Positions 6,901 through 16,750 are shown, numbered from the stretch's first letter. The stretch: 64,000 nt of DNA from Methylosinus sp. Ce-a6 (GCF_009811655.1 NZ_BGJX01000009.1:62001-126000); one strand, 5' to 3'. A program made the numbers and translations. Notes: generated from the letters alone by a model not told the origin.

Positions 6901-9539
6901 CCGTCTCGACGACAGGCGTCGCCGGATTGTCGTCGAGCGACATCGCCGCGCTCACCACGACGCAGCTCGCCGCGCTGACCACGGCGCAAATGAGCGTGCT
7001 GGTCGACACGCAGCTCGCGGCCTTCGCCACGACGCAGATCGCCGCGCTCGTCGCGACGCAGATCGCCGGCCTCTCCTTTGACGGCGTCGCGAGCCTTTCG
7101 ACGAGCGTCGTCGCCGCGCTCGCCACCACGCAGCTGCGCGGCTTCACCAGTCTCCAGCTCGGCGCTCTGACGCTCGCTCAACTCGGCGCGCTCACGGCGA
7201 CGCAGCTCGCCGCCATGACGACGACCGAGCTCTCCGGCCTCACCGATTTCCAGGCCGCGGCTCTGACCACGACGCAGCTCGGCGCGCTCGCCGGAACGCA
7301 GATCGGCGCGTTGTCCAACACCGCCGTCGCGGCGCTCACCACGACGGAGATCGCCGCGCTCAGCACGACTCAAATCGGCGCTTTGACATCGACGCAGGCC
7401 GGCGCGCTCACCGCCACGCAGATTTCCGCCTTCAGCCTCGATCAGCTCGCCCGACTGACCTCGGCGCAACTCTCCGGCCTTTCGACCACGGCCATCGCCG
7501 GGCTCACGCTGACCGAGCTGCAGGCGCTGACGACGACGCAGCTGCGCGGCCTCACGGCGGCGCTGATCGGCGCGCTGACGACCACGGAGCTCGCCGCGCT
7601 GGCGACGACGCAAATCTCGGCGCTGACCACGATCGAGCTGCAGGGCCTCACCCAGACGCAGGCGGGAGCGCTCGCCGGAACGCAATTCGACGCGCTCGCC
7701 GCGACGCAGATCGCCGCGCTCTCTCCTTCGGCGATCAGCGGCCTGACGACGACGCAGATCCAGGCTCTGAGCGCCACGCAATTCGGCGCGCTCGTCACGA
7801 CGCAGATCGGCGCGCTGACCAGCGCGCAGCTCGCCTCGCTGACGACGACGCAAGTCGGCGCGCTCACCGCGACGCAGGCGAGAGGGCTGACCGCCACCGA
7901 AATTTCGCAGATCGACGCGACGCGGCTCGGCGCGCTCACGACGACGGCGATCAAATCTCTGACGACGACGGCGATCGGCGGCCTCACCGCCACACAGATC
8001 GGGCTGCTGACGACGACGCAGCTCGCGAGTGTCGCCGCCTCGCAGATCGCCGCCCTCTCGACGACCGCGATCGCGGGGCTGAGCAGCGGCGAGATCAACG
8101 CTCTGACGACGACGCAGTTCCGCAGCCTCTCCCCGACCGGAATAGCGGCGCTGACGACGACGCAGGTCACGGCGTTCGCCTCGACACAGATCGGACTGCT
8201 CACCAGCACGCAGATCGGCGGCCTCGCGGCGACGCAAGTGGCGACGCTCACCGCGACGCAGCTCGGCTCGCTCGCCGCCTCGCAGATCGCTTCGCTCTCG
8301 ACGACAGGCGTCGGCGGATTGACGCAGACACAGGTCGGCGCGCTCGCCGCGACGCAATTCGCCGCGCTGACGGCCGATCAGATCGCCGCTTTGTCCACGA
8401 CCGGCGTCGGCGGTTTGACGACGACGGAGCTCGCCGCGCTCACCACCACGCAATTGCAGAGCTTCACTTCGACGGAGATCGGCGCGCTTTCCGCCACGCA
8501 ATTCGCCGCCCTGACCACCATGCAGCTGAAAGCGCTCACCACGGCGGAAATCTATGGATTGACCTCGGCGCAGGTCTCCTCGCTCGGCGCGGATCGGCTG
8601 ACGGCGCTGAGCGCGGCGCAGATCTCCAATCTCTCGACGACGGGCGTCGCCGGCCTCGACGCGACGCAGATCGCCGCGCTCTCCGATTCGCAATCGGCCG
8701 CGCTGTCGGCGGAGCAGATCGGCGCGCTGTCGCCGACGGCCGTCGCCGGCCTCTCCACGACGGAGATCGCTTCGCTCACCTCGACGCAATTCGCGAGCCT
8801 ATCGGCTTCCGCCGTTGCGGCGCTGACCTCGACGCAATTCGCGAGCCTCACCTCGACCTTGATCGCGCTGCTCTCGGCGACGGAGCTCGGCGGGCTGACG
8901 GCGACGCAGGCCGCCTCGCTCAGCGCGACGCAGCTCTCCGCATTGAACGTGACGCAGATCGGCGCGGTGTCATCGGGCGCAATCTCCGGCCTCTCGGCGG
9001 CGCAGATCGCCAGCCTGACGACGACGCAATTCGCGGGACTCCAATCCACGCAATTCGCGGCGCTGACGACGACGCAGGTGCAGGCGGCGACCACGACGGA
9101 GATCGCGGCGCTGACCAATGCGCAGCTCGGCGGCCTCCTGCGCCCGCAATTGCGCGCGCTGACGACGGCGCAGGTCGGCGCGCTGACGACCACGCAGGTT
9201 TCTTCGCTGGCGACGACACAAATCATAAATCTCACCACCACGGAGCTCGGCGCGCTCTCGCCCACGCAATTCGATGCGCTGACCTCGACGCAGATCGGCG
9301 CGCTCACCACGCAGCAGCTCGCCAATCTGAACGGATCGGTGATCTCCGCTCTGAATGCGCGCCAGCTCTCGGGCCTCACGACGACGCAGATCGGCGCGCT
9401 GACCACCACGGCCATAGCGGCCTTGACGACGACGGAGCTCATGGCGCTCAACGGCAATCAGATCGCCGCCTTCACCTCGCAGCAGATCGCCGGCATGACC
9501 GCCGAGCAGCAAGCGGCGCTGTCGCAAGCGGTCTCTTGA
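3927..9539 (+). CDS. Giant octapeptide-repeat protein (about 1870 residues)
   Basis: Nearly the whole protein is an uninterrupted array of more than 200 octapeptides with consensus L-[TS]-[TSA]-[TA]-[QE]-[IVLF]-[AGS]-[AGS] (typical unit LTTTQIAA). Between about residues 160 and 620 five pentads (LQVSN, LSVAN, LDVTD, LAIAN, LTISR) break the register, each separated by exactly 13 octads. This gives four 109-residue super-repeats. After that the array is pure octads to the C-terminus (AEQQAALSQAVS). The sequence lacks Cys and has very few charged residues. No signal peptide, membrane segment or known catalytic domain is seen, and I do not recognise a named family. A regular solenoid or fibre, perhaps secreted or cell-surface, is inference. 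The ATG at 3927 is preferred because the repeats begin at once after it and GGAGCGGGG lies just upstream; the longer frame from 3639 runs through cutA and a hairpin repeat. Confidence 0.8.
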   Translation: MTSIYSSLTTAQIARLPTTIIRQLDTSDIEALDTTQIAVLTASQLNSFSTTNLQALATTQVASLSRSTLAGLDLSQFQALASSDFDSFTTTQLSALTGTELNALDATEIGSLTTTRLQALTAAQIAAFSTTELANFTTTQIASLSSTQVRGLTATQLDALSLDQIIALQVSNLTAAQVRSLNATDVDSLTTTQIASLSSTQVGSLTTTAFDSLSQTAIQTLTTTQIGGLAATQIAALTTVDLAEFNTTQLANLSTTQTRGFTTTLLSAMTSTEIQALSVANLSNAQLAGLAATAFGNLSDAQVAALAPTQIAALTTTALNGLSATRLGSLTTTQFSGLTAAQISGLSDTTLANLTTTRLVALTTTQARGLTATQIAHLSTTALQSLDVTDLSAAQFGAIGAATFGDLSAAQLAALSSTQIRALTTTLLNALTTTQIESLTTTQVDWLSAAQVAKLTTTQVGNLTTTQLSALATTQARGLTTTQLAAMTTTAIQSLAIANLTAAQIAALVSSGDGGLSAAQVAALASTQMAALSTTFLNLLPTTELQNFTSTQAAALTSAQIGGLSAAAIDRLTTTQLSALTSTQARGLTTTQLDDMTTTQFQALTISRLAAAQIAGLGSVAFGNLSASQLASLTSAQIAALTTTQFDVFSTTQIAGLTTTQLAGLTATEMNSLETTQIAALSAMQFAALPARAFAGLADTQVAALTTTQLAAFATTQIAALTSTATAGLASVQIASLATTQIGALTAAQTRALADWQIASLSTTQIAALTSTEAAALTSTQIAALALTQIDTLTTTQIAALAGVAIGGLSQSQIVELSTAQVAALTSAQVKALADTQVGALSAAQLGALTSTQVAALSTTGFGALAATAVAALTTTQIGALGAPLTGVLSDAQIAALSTTQIGALSAAAMSGLRAEQIAAMTMTQRATLATTQIAALATTAIASMSTADVAALTTTQVAALTSTQMRAMSDAQIAAFSVAQIAVLQKSQLAAVSTTGVAGLSSSDIAALTTTQLAALTTAQMSVLVDTQLAAFATTQIAALVATQIAGLSFDGVASLSTSVVAALATTQLRGFTSLQLGALTLAQLGALTATQLAAMTTTELSGLTDFQAAALTTTQLGALAGTQIGALSNTAVAALTTTEIAALSTTQIGALTSTQAGALTATQISAFSLDQLARLTSAQLSGLSTTAIAGLTLTELQALTTTQLRGLTAALIGALTTTELAALATTQISALTTIELQGLTQTQAGALAGTQFDALAATQIAALSPSAISGLTTTQIQALSATQFGALVTTQIGALTSAQLASLTTTQVGALTATQARGLTATEISQIDATRLGALTTTAIKSLTTTAIGGLTATQIGLLTTTQLASVAASQIAALSTTAIAGLSSGEINALTTTQFRSLSPTGIAALTTTQVTAFASTQIGLLTSTQIGGLAATQVATLTATQLGSLAASQIASLSTTGVGGLTQTQVGALAATQFAALTADQIAALSTTGVGGLTTTELAALTTTQLQSFTSTEIGALSATQFAALTTMQLKALTTAEIYGLTSAQVSSLGADRLTALSAAQISNLSTTGVAGLDATQIAALSDSQSAALSAEQIGALSPTAVAGLSTTEIASLTSTQFASLSASAVAALTSTQFASLTSTLIALLSATELGGLTATQAASLSATQLSALNVTQIGAVSSGAISGLSAAQIASLTTTQFAGLQSTQFAALTTTQVQAATTTEIAALTNAQLGGLLRPQLRALTTAQVGALTTTQVSSLATTQIINLTTTELGALSPTQFDALTSTQIGALTTQQLANLNGSVISALNARQLSGLTTTQIGALTTTAIAALTTTELMALNGNQIAAFTSQQIAGMTAEQQAALSQAVS

Positions 9540-9642
9540 GCCGGCGCTTCGGCGCGCCGCTCGACGGCGAGGCGGCGACATCTCAGAATGACCGCGGCGC
9601 GCAGCGATTCGCGCCTCTGAAAAAGGGAGCCGCCAGCGCGCC

Positions 9643-10845
9643 ATGACCGACGAATTGAACGAGCCGCTGGGCTTGAATGGGCCGTCGGAGCCGCGCCGAG
9701 CCCCTGGCCGACGCGGGCGGGCCGCGGTCTTCGTCACGGCGCTCCTCGGCGGCGCGGGCCTCGCGACGCTCATCCTGGCCACGCCCGACCCTCATGCGGG
9801 CCAGCCCGTCGCCATAGCGCGCATCGAAATCGTCGAGCCGCCGCCGACGCCGGCGAGCGCTCCGGCGGAGCAGGCCTCGGTCGCGGAGCCCCTCCGGCGC
9901 GCCGACGACATCGCCGACATAGAGAGGCGTTCGGGCGTCAAGGTCACGCGCATCGGCGGCGGGGAGCCGCCCGCCGCGCTCATCATCAGGCTCGACGAGC
10001 AGCACGCCGCGCTCGCGCCGGCGCCCGACGAGCGGCTCGTCGAGAAAGGCCGCCACGGCCCGCTGCCGAAGATCGGAGCCGATGGCGCGAAGCCGATGGA
10101 AGTCTATGCGCGTCAGGCGACGATCGGCGCTCGGCTGCCGCCGGGCGCGCCGCGCGTCGCGCTCGTCGTCGGCGGCGTCGGGCTCAATCCACGGCTCTCG
10201 GCCAATGCGATCGACGAATTGCCGGGCGCGGTCACGCTCGCGCTCGCGCCCTATGGCGCCGATCCGGAAGGCGTCGCGACGAGGGCGCGCGAGCGCGGTC
10301 ATGAGATTTTGCTGCAGGCGCCGATGGAGCCTTACGATTATCCGCGCGAAAATCCCGGCCCGCACACGCTGCTGACGACGCGCGGCGCCGGGCTCGACGA
10401 TCTCCACTGGCTGATGAGCCGCTTTTCCGGCTATATCGGAATCGTGAATTACCTCGGCGCGCAATTCACCGCCGATGCGACCGCGCTCACGCCCGCGCTG
10501 ACCGACATAGCCGGGCGCGGCCTGCTCTATTTGGACGACGGCACCTCGCCGCGTTCGCTCGTCTCCACGCTCGCGCCGCGGCTCGCGCTCGCGGCGGCGC
10601 GCGCGGATGTGGCGATCGAGGCGGGAGCCTCGGGCGAGGCGGTGGAGAAGGCCTTGACGCAGATCGAGGCGCTCGCCCGCCGCAACGGCCAGGTCATCGC
10701 CGTCGCCGGCGCCCTGCCGCAGGCGATGACCCGCATCGCGCGTTTCGCCCGCGAGCTCGAGCGCAAGGGAATAGCGCTCGTCCCGCTGAGCGCGCTCGTG
10801 TCGCGGGTCGAGGACAAAGAGGCGAGAGCCGGAAAATGGAAATGA
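9643..10845 (+). CDS. Divergent polysaccharide deacetylase (YibQ/DUF610 family)
   Basis: A 400-residue protein. Residues about 25-47 form one hydrophobic segment ([20 protein letters not shown]), so the protein is probably anchored in the inner membrane with its body in the periplasm. A Pro/Ala-rich linker follows. The domain at about 165-390 is of the divergent polysaccharide deacetylase type: [63 protein letters not shown] and [11 protein letters not shown]. Substrate is unknown for the family; a link to cell wall metabolism is assumed. It overlaps rppH downstream, the usual alphaproteobacterial arrangement. Confidence 0.88.
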   Translation: MTDELNEPLGLNGPSEPRRAPGRRGRAAVFVTALLGGAGLATLILATPDPHAGQPVAIARIEIVEPPPTPASAPAEQASVAEPLRRADDIADIERRSGVKVTRIGGGEPPAALIIRLDEQHAALAPAPDERLVEKGRHGPLPKIGADGAKPMEVYARQATIGARLPPGAPRVALVVGGVGLNPRLSANAIDELPGAVTLALAPYGADPEGVATRARERGHEILLQAPMEPYDYPRENPGPHTLLTTRGAGLDDLHWLMSRFSGYIGIVNYLGAQFTADATALTPALTDIAGRGLLYLDDGTSPRSLVSTLAPRLALAAARADVAIEAGASGEAVEKALTQIEALARRNGQVIAVAGALPQAMTRIARFARELERKGIALVPLSALVSRVEDKEARAGKWK

Positions 10846-11333
10846 GCGAAGCGATCTACAGGCCCTGCGTCGGCGTCATGCTGCTCAACGCTCGCGGCCT
10901 CGTCTTCGTCGGCCGGCGCGTCGGCAAGGACGATTCCGCCATTCTTCGGCAATTCGTGTGGCAGATGCCGCAGGGCGGCATAGACGAGGGCGAGGATCCG
11001 CTCGCCGCGGCGCTGCGCGAATTGCGCGAGGAGACCAATGTGACGAGCGTCTCCGTGCTCGCCGAGACGCAGGATTGGTACAGCTACGATCTGCCGCCGG
11101 AAGCGACGAAGCGCCGCAAATACCGCGGCCAGACGCAGAAATGGTTCGCGCTGCGCTTCACCGGCGAGGAGGCGGAGATCGATGTGGAGCGCCCCGACGA
11201 CGGCCGCCACGAGCCGGAGTTCGACGCCTGGCGCTGGGAGCGCGCCGAGCTGCTGCCGCAATTGATCGTGCCTTTCAAGCGCGACGTCTATGAGCGCGTC
11301 GTGCGCGATTTCGCCCATCTCGCCGGAAGCTGA
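10842..11333 (+). CDS. rppH: RNA pyrophosphohydrolase RppH
   Basis: A Nudix hydrolase that removes pyrophosphate from triphosphorylated 5' ends and so starts mRNA decay. The Nudix box is complete: [20 protein letters not shown], with the REXXEE glutamates that bind metal. The N-terminal [11 protein letters not shown] and the later [10 protein letters not shown] are typical of RppH. The start at 10842 overlaps the stop of the deacetylase gene as ATGA, indicating translational coupling; an ATG two codons earlier (10836) is also possible. Length (about 163 residues) is normal. Confidence 0.94.
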   Translation: MSEAIYRPCVGVMLLNARGLVFVGRRVGKDDSAILRQFVWQMPQGGIDEGEDPLAAALRELREETNVTSVSVLAETQDWYSYDLPPEATKRRKYRGQTQKWFALRFTGEEAEIDVERPDDGRHEPEFDAWRWERAELLPQLIVPFKRDVYERVVRDFAHLAGS

Positions 11334-11342
11334 CGCTTCGGC

Positions 11343-12071
11343 TCAGAGGGCGGCTGTCTCGCCGAAAATGGGCTCGAAGGCGCGGCGCAGGGCGGCGTCG
11401 ACCACCGCCATGTCGGAGCTTTTGCCGAGATCGGCGAGGCTGGTGACGCCAAGATGCGCCTCGCGCACGCCGCAGGGCGCTATGCCCGAAAAATGCGAAA
11501 GATCCGGCGCGACATTGAGGGCGACGCCATGGAAGCTCGTCCAGCGCCGAACGCGGACGCCGATCGCGGCGATCTTGTCCTCGGCCGGCTCGCCGGAAAG
11601 CCCCGCCGGCTTGTCCGGCCGGCGTGTCCATACGCCGACGCGATCCTCCCGCCGCTCGCCGACGACATCGAGCGATGCGAGCGCTTCGATGAGCCAGGCC
11701 TCGAGCCCCGCCACATAGGCGCGCAAATCGCGCTTTCGCCGCGTCAGATCCAACATCACATAGGCGACGCGCTGTCCGGGGCCGTGATAGGTGAATTGCC
11801 CGCCGCGCCCGGCGCGATGCACCGGAAAGCGCGCGTCCAGGAGATCTGCCTCCTTGGCGGAGGTTCCGGCGGTGTAGATCGGCGGATGCTCGACGAGCCA
11901 GACGCGCTCGGCCGCCGCGCCATCGGCGATGCGCTCGGCGCGCGATTCCATCTCGGCGACGGCCGTCTCATAGGGAACGAGGCTCGGCGCCGCGACCCAT
12001 TCCACCGGCGGCGAGCCGGGCCGTGGAAGCAGAGCGACGGCGCAATCATCGCGCAGCAGCGAAGTGCTCAT
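11343..12071 (-). CDS. lipB: Octanoyltransferase LipB
   Basis: Transfers octanoyl from octanoyl-ACP to the lipoyl domains of target enzymes, the first step of de novo lipoylation. The family signatures are present: [16 protein letters not shown] (residues about 88-103), the lysine-containing KIAAIGVRV followed by [11 protein letters not shown], and GIAPCGV with the catalytic Cys. The protein of 242 residues is of normal length. It converges on rppH, the two stops being about 9 bases apart. The start lies at the end of a 26-bp tandem repeat that creates two further ATGs out of frame upstream. Confidence 0.94.
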   Translation of the reverse strand: MSTSLLRDDCAVALLPRPGSPPVEWVAAPSLVPYETAVAEMESRAERIADGAAAERVWLVEHPPIYTAGTSAKEADLLDARFPVHRAGRGGQFTYHGPGQRVAYVMLDLTRRKRDLRAYVAGLEAWLIEALASLDVVGERREDRVGVWTRRPDKPAGLSGEPAEDKIAAIGVRVRRWTSFHGVALNVAPDLSHFSGIAPCGVREAHLGVTSLADLGKSSDMAVVDAALRRAFEPIFGETAAL

Positions 12072-12130
12072 GATGTGGGCGGCAGCGGAGCGTTCATGGT
12101 GTGGGCGACAGCGGAGCGTTCATGATGTGG
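12069..12130. repeat. 26-bp tandem repeat at the lipB start
   Basis: Two 26-bp units (12069-12094, 12095-12120) and 10 bases of a third. Read on the minus strand each unit ends with an ATG, so lipB is preceded by two decoy ATGs spaced by 26 bases and hence in other frames. The duplicated stretch includes the lipB start codon itself. Confidence 0.8.
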
Positions 12131-12190
12131 AATGTATCGCGTCGCACGGCGGCGCTCCAGCGGCGCGCGCGGCGCGGCGCTCGATCGACC

Positions 12191-12463
12191 CTATTTTTTC
12201 GAAGGCTTGGCCCGCCGCGGCAGCGGAAATTCGGCGCTTTCGTATAATCCCCGAATGGCCGCGCCCGTATAAGTCGCCTCGGCCACCTCCAGCGAGCAGG
12301 TCGCCAGCAGGCTGGGAGGAATGTCCTCCACGGCGTAGCGAATCGCCTCCGCGGCTTGGGCAAAACGCCGGAATTCGATGGAGTTCTGGTAGGATTTCGG
12401 CCGTTTGGCGAAAATCTTGGACGAGAACAGGCCAGCTTCCATGCCGTAATCGAACGCGCTCAT
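12191..12463 (-). CDS. Small conserved hypothetical protein
   Basis: A 90-residue protein with no signal peptide or membrane segment. Recognisable stretches are FAQAAEAIRYAVEDIPPSLL and ATYTGAAIRGLYESAEFPLP, followed by a basic tail (RRAKPSKK). Proteins with this pattern are common single-domain hypotheticals in alphaproteobacteria, but I know no function. It has its own frame on the strand of lipB, about 120 bases upstream of it, and could be cotranscribed. Confidence 0.6.
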   Translation of the reverse strand: MSAFDYGMEAGLFSSKIFAKRPKSYQNSIEFRRFAQAAEAIRYAVEDIPPSLLATCSLEVAEATYTGAAIRGLYESAEFPLPRRAKPSKK

Positions 12464-12574
12464 CGCTCTTCTCCCTGTCGTCCACGCTTTTCGGCGCGAA
12501 AATCGATCAGGCGCCGTCTGCGGCGCATGTGGACGGGACGACGCGAGCGACGCGCAATTATCCGCAGCGAGAGA

Positions 12575-12814
12575 CTACCAGGCGAACTCCATTCCCGCTT
12601 CCGTCACGACACGTTCGAGACCGTCCCGGTCTCCTTTGATGACATATTGGAATCCGGCCCCGCTGTCGGGCAGCAGGCGCGTGATCCGGAATGTCTCCTT
12701 TTCCGATCTCGCCCCGATCCGGTGATAGACTTGCGCGCCGAGACGAAACTTGTGCGTCGGCGCCTCTCTGCGAAGCCGCTGATAGCGGGAGAGCTCATTC
12801 GAATGCGCGCTCAC
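12575..12814 (-). CDS. Small conserved hypothetical protein
   Basis: A 79-residue protein. The core FRLGAQVYHRIGARSEKETFRITRLLPD, then FQYVIKGDRDGLERVVTEAGMEF, reads like a small beta-barrel with an F-x-Y-x-I-K motif. Similar small proteins occur widely in Rhizobiales without assigned function. It lies between the 90-residue hypothetical gene and cspA, all on the minus strand, with gaps of more than 100 bases on both sides. It is therefore probably transcribed on its own. Confidence 0.55.
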   Translation of the reverse strand: MSAHSNELSRYQRLRREAPTHKFRLGAQVYHRIGARSEKETFRITRLLPDSGAGFQYVIKGDRDGLERVVTEAGMEFAW

Positions 12815-12946
12815 AATGTCGGCCCTTTCGGATGGAGTGCGACGCGCCGATCCTCGAGGGAACGACGCGCCTCCATCGGGGGAGAAGGCCCTGCGCTCGC
12901 CGCCGGTACATCCGCGGTCGGCGTGCAGGGCCCGATCGCTGAAAGG

Positions 12947-13156
12947 TCAGTCGACCTTCAGCTGATCCGCCGATGATTTGCCGCTGCGCCTGTCGACGAC
13001 GATCTCATAGGAGAGCTTCTGGCCCTCGGCGAGACCGTGCAGTCCCGCGCGCTCGACGGCGCTGATGTGAACGAAGACGTCGGCTCCGCCGGCCTCCGGC
13101 TGAATGAAGCCGAAACCCTTTTGAGCGTTGAACCATTTTACGATGCCGGTCTGCAT
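12947..13156 (-). CDS. cspA: Cold-shock protein, CspA family
   Basis: A 69-residue single cold-shock domain. Both nucleic-acid-binding motifs are present: RNP1 as KGFGFIQP and RNP2 as VFVHISAV. The N-terminal [16 protein letters not shown] is diagnostic. Such proteins bind single-stranded RNA/DNA and act as RNA chaperones. AAAGGA lies about six bases before the ATG. The 270 bp between this start and ndvA hold the divergent control region, which would include any cold-responsive 5' leader; I cannot identify a specific motif in it. Confidence 0.93.
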   Translation of the reverse strand: MQTGIVKWFNAQKGFGFIQPEAGGADVFVHISAVERAGLHGLAEGQKLSYEIVVDRRSGKSSADQLKVD

Positions 13157-13426
13157 GACTTGTCCTTTCGAAGAACGGAGATTGGGCGTTCGCGATATGC
13201 GACGCCGCGTGAGATCGATGTTCTGGAGAGGAAGTCATATGCCCGGGGCGCCGCAGGGCGCGAAAGCAGGAGTCGTCCGGCCGAAACTCGATATGACACG
13301 ATATGGCGCGCCGAGGCGAACAATACAAGCGTGACCGCTGAAAATACCGCGAAGCTGCCGCCGTTCCTTGCCTCCACGACGCGCCGGCTGTAGACCTCGC
13401 CATCGCCGCTCCCATTTCATTCGCTC

Positions 13427-15175
13427 ATGCCCGTCCTCGCCGTCTATCTCCGCGTCCTCGCGCAGCTCGCGCCCGAGAAGCGTCTCGCGACGATCCTCGT
13501 CGTCGCCAATCTCGCCGTCGCCATTGCGCAATTCGCCGAGCCCATGCTGTTCGGCCGCGTCATCGACGTGCTCACCAAGGCGCAGGCGGCCGGCCAAAAG
13601 CTCGCCTGGAGCGATCTTTTGCCGCTGCTTTCGGCCTGGGCCGGCTTCGGCCTTTTCTCCATCGCGGCTTCCGTGCTCGTCGCGCTCCATGCGGACCGCC
13701 TCGCGCATCGGAGCCGCCTCGCGGTGATGGCCGCCTATTTCGAGCATGTGCTCGATCTGCCGTCGAGCTTTCACGCCGGCGCGCATTCCGGCCGGCTGCT
13801 CAAGGTGATGCTGGAAGGCGCCGGCGGCATGTTCGGCCTGTGGCTCTCCTTCTTTCGCGAGAATTGCGCCTCTTTCGTCGCGCTCTTCGTGCTGCTGCCG
13901 GCGACGCTCCTCGTCAATTGGCGGCTCGCCGCGCCGCTCATCGCGCTGGTCGCGATCTTCGGCGCGCTCACCTCCTTCGTTCTGCGCCGAACGCAGCAGC
14001 TGCAGAGCAAGGTGGAGGGACATCATTCCTCGCTCGCCGAGCGCGCCTCCGACGCGCTCGGCAATGTCGCCGTGGTGCAGAGCTTCACCCGCGTGCAGAG
14101 CGAGACCAGTGCGCTGCGGCGCATCATCGACGATCTGCTCGCCGCGCAAATTCCGGTGCTCTCCTGGTGGGCGCTCGCGGCCGTGGCGAGCCGCGCCTCG
14201 GCGACGCTGACGCTGCTCACGATCTTCCTGCTCGGCGCCTGGCTGCATTTGCAGGGCCTCGCCTCCATCGGCGAGATCGTCGCCTTCATGAGCTTCGCCA
14301 CAATGCTCATCGGGCGGCTCGAGCAAATGGTCGGCTTTTTGAACATTCTCTTCCTGCTCGCCCCCAAGATCGCCGATTTTTTTTCGATCCTCGACACGCG
14401 TCCCTCCGTCGCCGATCGCGAGGGCGCGCGCGACATGGGAAGGCTCGAGGGCGCCGTCGCCTTCGAGCATGTGAGCTTTTCCTATGGCGGCGAGCGGCTC
14501 GCGCTCGACGATGTCTCGTTCGCTGCGCGGCCGGGCGAGACGATCGCGCTCGTCGGCGCGACGGGCTCGGGCAAATCGACGACGCTCGGCCTGCTGCATC
14601 GCGTCTTCGATCCGGCGCGGGGCCGAGTGACGATCGACGGAATCGACATTCGCGACATGACGCTCACCTCGCTTCGCCGCAACATCGGCGTCGTGTTTCA
14701 GGAGCCCATGCTGTTCGCCCGCTCGATCGAGGAGAATCTGCGCGTCGGCAAGCCGGACGCGAGCGAGGAGGAGATCGCGCGCGCCGTGGAGCTCGCGCAG
14801 GCGCGCGATCTCGTCGCGCGCCAGAGCGAGGGGCTTTCGACGCTCGTCGGCGAGCGCGGCCGCACGCTCTCCGGCGGCGAGCGCCAGCGCCTCTCGATCG
14901 CGCGGGCGCTGCTCAAGGACCCGCCGGTCATGATCTTCGACGAGGCGACCAGCGCGCTGGACGCGACGACCGAGCGTCAATTGCAGAAGGCGCTGGAAGC
15001 GGCGACCGCGGGCCGCACGACCTTCATCATCGCGCATCGCCTGGCCACCGTGCGCCATGCGGATCGCATATTGGTGCTGGATCGCGGCGCGATCGTCGAA
15101 AGCGGGACCTTCGACGAGCTGGTGGCGAAAGGCGGGCTGTTCGCCAAGCTCGCCAGCGCGCAATTCATGACGTGA
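13427..15175 (+). CDS. ndvA: Glucan exporter ABC transporter NdvA/ChvA type
   Basis: A 582-residue fused permease/ATPase. The N-terminal half (about residues 10-310) has six hydrophobic segments of an ABC type-1 exporter. The second half has Walker [10 protein letters not shown] (about residue 377), signature LSGGERQR (about 482) and Walker [13 protein letters not shown] (about 502). The N-terminal stretch [20 protein letters not shown] and [19 protein letters not shown] match the rhizobial cyclic beta-1,2-glucan exporters NdvA/ChvA. Another lipid or peptide exporter cannot be excluded from sequence alone. No glucan synthase gene is adjacent, but an opgG homologue sits near the other end of the window. 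Confidence 0.85.
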   Translation: MPVLAVYLRVLAQLAPEKRLATILVVANLAVAIAQFAEPMLFGRVIDVLTKAQAAGQKLAWSDLLPLLSAWAGFGLFSIAASVLVALHADRLAHRSRLAVMAAYFEHVLDLPSSFHAGAHSGRLLKVMLEGAGGMFGLWLSFFRENCASFVALFVLLPATLLVNWRLAAPLIALVAIFGALTSFVLRRTQQLQSKVEGHHSSLAERASDALGNVAVVQSFTRVQSETSALRRIIDDLLAAQIPVLSWWALAAVASRASATLTLLTIFLLGAWLHLQGLASIGEIVAFMSFATMLIGRLEQMVGFLNILFLLAPKIADFFSILDTRPSVADREGARDMGRLEGAVAFEHVSFSYGGERLALDDVSFAARPGETIALVGATGSGKSTTLGLLHRVFDPARGRVTIDGIDIRDMTLTSLRRNIGVVFQEPMLFARSIEENLRVGKPDASEEEIARAVELAQARDLVARQSEGLSTLVGERGRTLSGGERQRLSIARALLKDPPVMIFDEATSALDATTERQLQKALEAATAGRTTFIIAHRLATVRHADRILVLDRGAIVESGTFDELVAKGGLFAKLASAQFMT

Positions 15176-15815
15176 GGGCTCGGCGCCTGCGAGGCGCCGG
15201 AATGCTCCGCGCGCGGCGCAGGACGGCGGGGAAAGCCCGCATGGCGAGCAGAGCGGCCGTCGCGGCGGCGTAGAGCAGGGGCTCCGCCGGCCAGGACTTC
15301 ACGATCAGCAGAAAATGCGCGGCTGCGGCGACGGCCGCGACATAGACGAGCCGATGCAGCCGCGCCCAGGCCTTGCCGCCGAGCCGGCGGATGGCGGCGT
15401 TATTGGAGGTCGCTGCGAGCGGGACGAGAATGACGAACGCCGCCATGCCGCTCGTCACATAGGGGCGCTTCAAAATATCGCGACCTATGGCGATCCAGTC
15501 GAAACTATGGTCGAGCGCGACATAGGCCGAAAGATGCAGCGCCGCATAATAGAAGGCGAGCAGGCCCAATGCGCGGCGATAGCGCAAAAGATCGACGCCC
15601 GCGGCGCGGCGCAGCGGCGTTATCGCGAGACAGAGCAGCAGGAAGCGCAGCGACCAGAGGCCGAGCTCCTGCTCCAGCGCCTTGATCGGCTCCGGCCCCA
15701 GCCGATCCATGACGCCGAGGTAAAAAGTCCAGATAGCGGGAACGAAGCCCGCGACATAGACCGCGAGCTTCGGAACGCGCCAGCCTGCGAGCGGAAAAAC
15801 AGGCGCGGCGCGCAT
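15165..15815 (-). CDS. msrQ: MsrQ, heme-binding membrane subunit of methionine sulfoxide reductase
   Basis: A membrane protein of 216 residues with five to six hydrophobic segments (for example [54 protein letters not shown]). It carries the histidines expected for heme binding in the ferric-reductase-like fold ([21 protein letters not shown]). It passes electrons from the quinone pool or flavin reductase to periplasmic MsrP. The start at 15815 overlaps the msrP stop as TGATG, so the pair is translationally coupled. The C-terminus overlaps the end of the convergent ndvA by 11 bases. Longer upstream starts would run through msrP. Confidence 0.9.
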   Translation of the reverse strand: MRAAPVFPLAGWRVPKLAVYVAGFVPAIWTFYLGVMDRLGPEPIKALEQELGLWSLRFLLLCLAITPLRRAAGVDLLRYRRALGLLAFYYAALHLSAYVALDHSFDWIAIGRDILKRPYVTSGMAAFVILVPLAATSNNAAIRRLGGKAWARLHRLVYVAAVAAAAHFLLIVKSWPAEPLLYAAATAALLAMRAFPAVLRRARSIPAPRRRRALTS

Positions 15816-16750
15816 CAGAAATATCTCTCGAGGTCCATGCCGCCATAGAGCGAGGCGACTTGCTCCGCATAGCCGTTGAACATCAGCGTCGGCCGCCTCT
15901 TGGCGAATATGCCGCCCTCGCCGATGCGTCGCTCCGTCGCCTGGCTCCAGCGCGGGTGGTCGACGTTCGGATTGACGTTGGAATAGAAGCCGTATTCGCG
16001 CGGATTCTGCATGTTCCAGGAGGTCTTGGGCTGCGTCTCCACGAGCGAGACGCGCACGATCGATTTTATGCCCTTGAAGCCGTATTTCCACGGCACGACG
16101 AGCCGCAGCGGCGCGCCGTTCTGATTGGGCAGCGTCTCGCCATAGAGGCCGACAGCGAGAATGGTCAGCGGATGCAGCGCCTCGTCGAGCCTCAGCCCCT
16201 CGACATAGGGCCAGGGCAGAAGCTGCAGCAGGCCCTTTTGGCCGGGCATTTCCTCGGGCCGCACCAGCGTCTCGAAGGCGACATATTTGGCGGAGCCCAG
16301 GGGCTCGGCGCGCTTCAAAATCTCCGAGAGCGGCGCGCCGATCCAGGGAATGACCATCGACCAGCCCTCGACGCAGCGCATACGATAGACGCGCTCCTCG
16401 AGCGCGAGGGGTTTTATCAAATCCTCGAGCCGATAGTCGGCGGGCTTGGCGACGAGGCCGTCGATCCTCACCGTCCAGGGCTTGGTGGCGAGCCTATGGG
16501 CGTTCTCGGCCGGGTCGCTCTTGCGGCCGCCGAATTCGTAAAAATTGTTATAGGCGAGCACATCGGCGCGCGGCGTTCTGGGCTCGTCGGTCGAGAAAGG
16601 GCCCCTAGCGGCGGCGAGCGGCGCCGCCTGCGCCGCGCCGCCGAACGCCATGGCCGCGCCGAAGCCGGCGAGAAACTCGCGCCGGCGCAGATAGGCGGAA
16701 TAAGGCGTGATCTCCGACGGAGCGATATCGGGCGAATGACGAATGAGCAT
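15815..16750 (-). CDS. msrP: MsrP, periplasmic protein-methionine-sulfoxide reductase
   Basis: The molybdopterin catalytic subunit (311 residues) that repairs oxidised methionines in periplasmic proteins. A twin-arginine signal ([18 protein letters not shown], residues 21-38) predicts folded export by Tat. The molybdenum-ligating Cys126 sits in [31 protein letters not shown] near the C-terminus is also typical of the family. It is followed directly by msrQ, its membrane partner, and preceded by the rpoH terminator. Confidence 0.94.
   Translation of the reverse strand: MLIRHSPDIAPSEITPYSAYLRRREFLAGFGAAMAFGGAAQAAPLAAARGPFSTDEPRTPRADVLAYNNFYEFGGRKSDPAENAHRLATKPWTVRIDGLVAKPADYRLEDLIKPLALEERVYRMRCVEGWSMVIPWIGAPLSEILKRAEPLGSAKYVAFETLVRPEEMPGQKGLLQLLPWPYVEGLRLDEALHPLTILAVGLYGETLPNQNGAPLRLVVPWKYGFKGIKSIVRVSLVETQPKTSWNMQNPREYGFYSNVNPNVDHPRWSQATERRIGEGGIFAKRRPTLMFNGYAEQVASLYGGMDLERYF

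Noticed and set aside
4083..8789. Very long minus-strand open frame (about 1568 codons) rich in Arg, and similar long frames at 5261-7081 (+) and 5729-7147 (-)
   Set aside because: They mirror the 24-bp periodicity of the octapeptide gene; codon repetition keeps other frames open. Composition is Arg-rich and no domain is seen.
3927..9539. Octapeptide gene considered as RTX adhesin, pentapeptide-repeat or TAL-effector-like protein
   Set aside because: No GGxGxD nonapeptides, no A(D/N)LXX pentads, and a period of 8 rather than 33-35; LTxxQ resembles part of a TAL repeat only superficially.
13235..15163. 642-codon minus-strand frame opposite ndvA
   Set aside because: Shadow of ndvA with low-complexity Arg/Glu composition.
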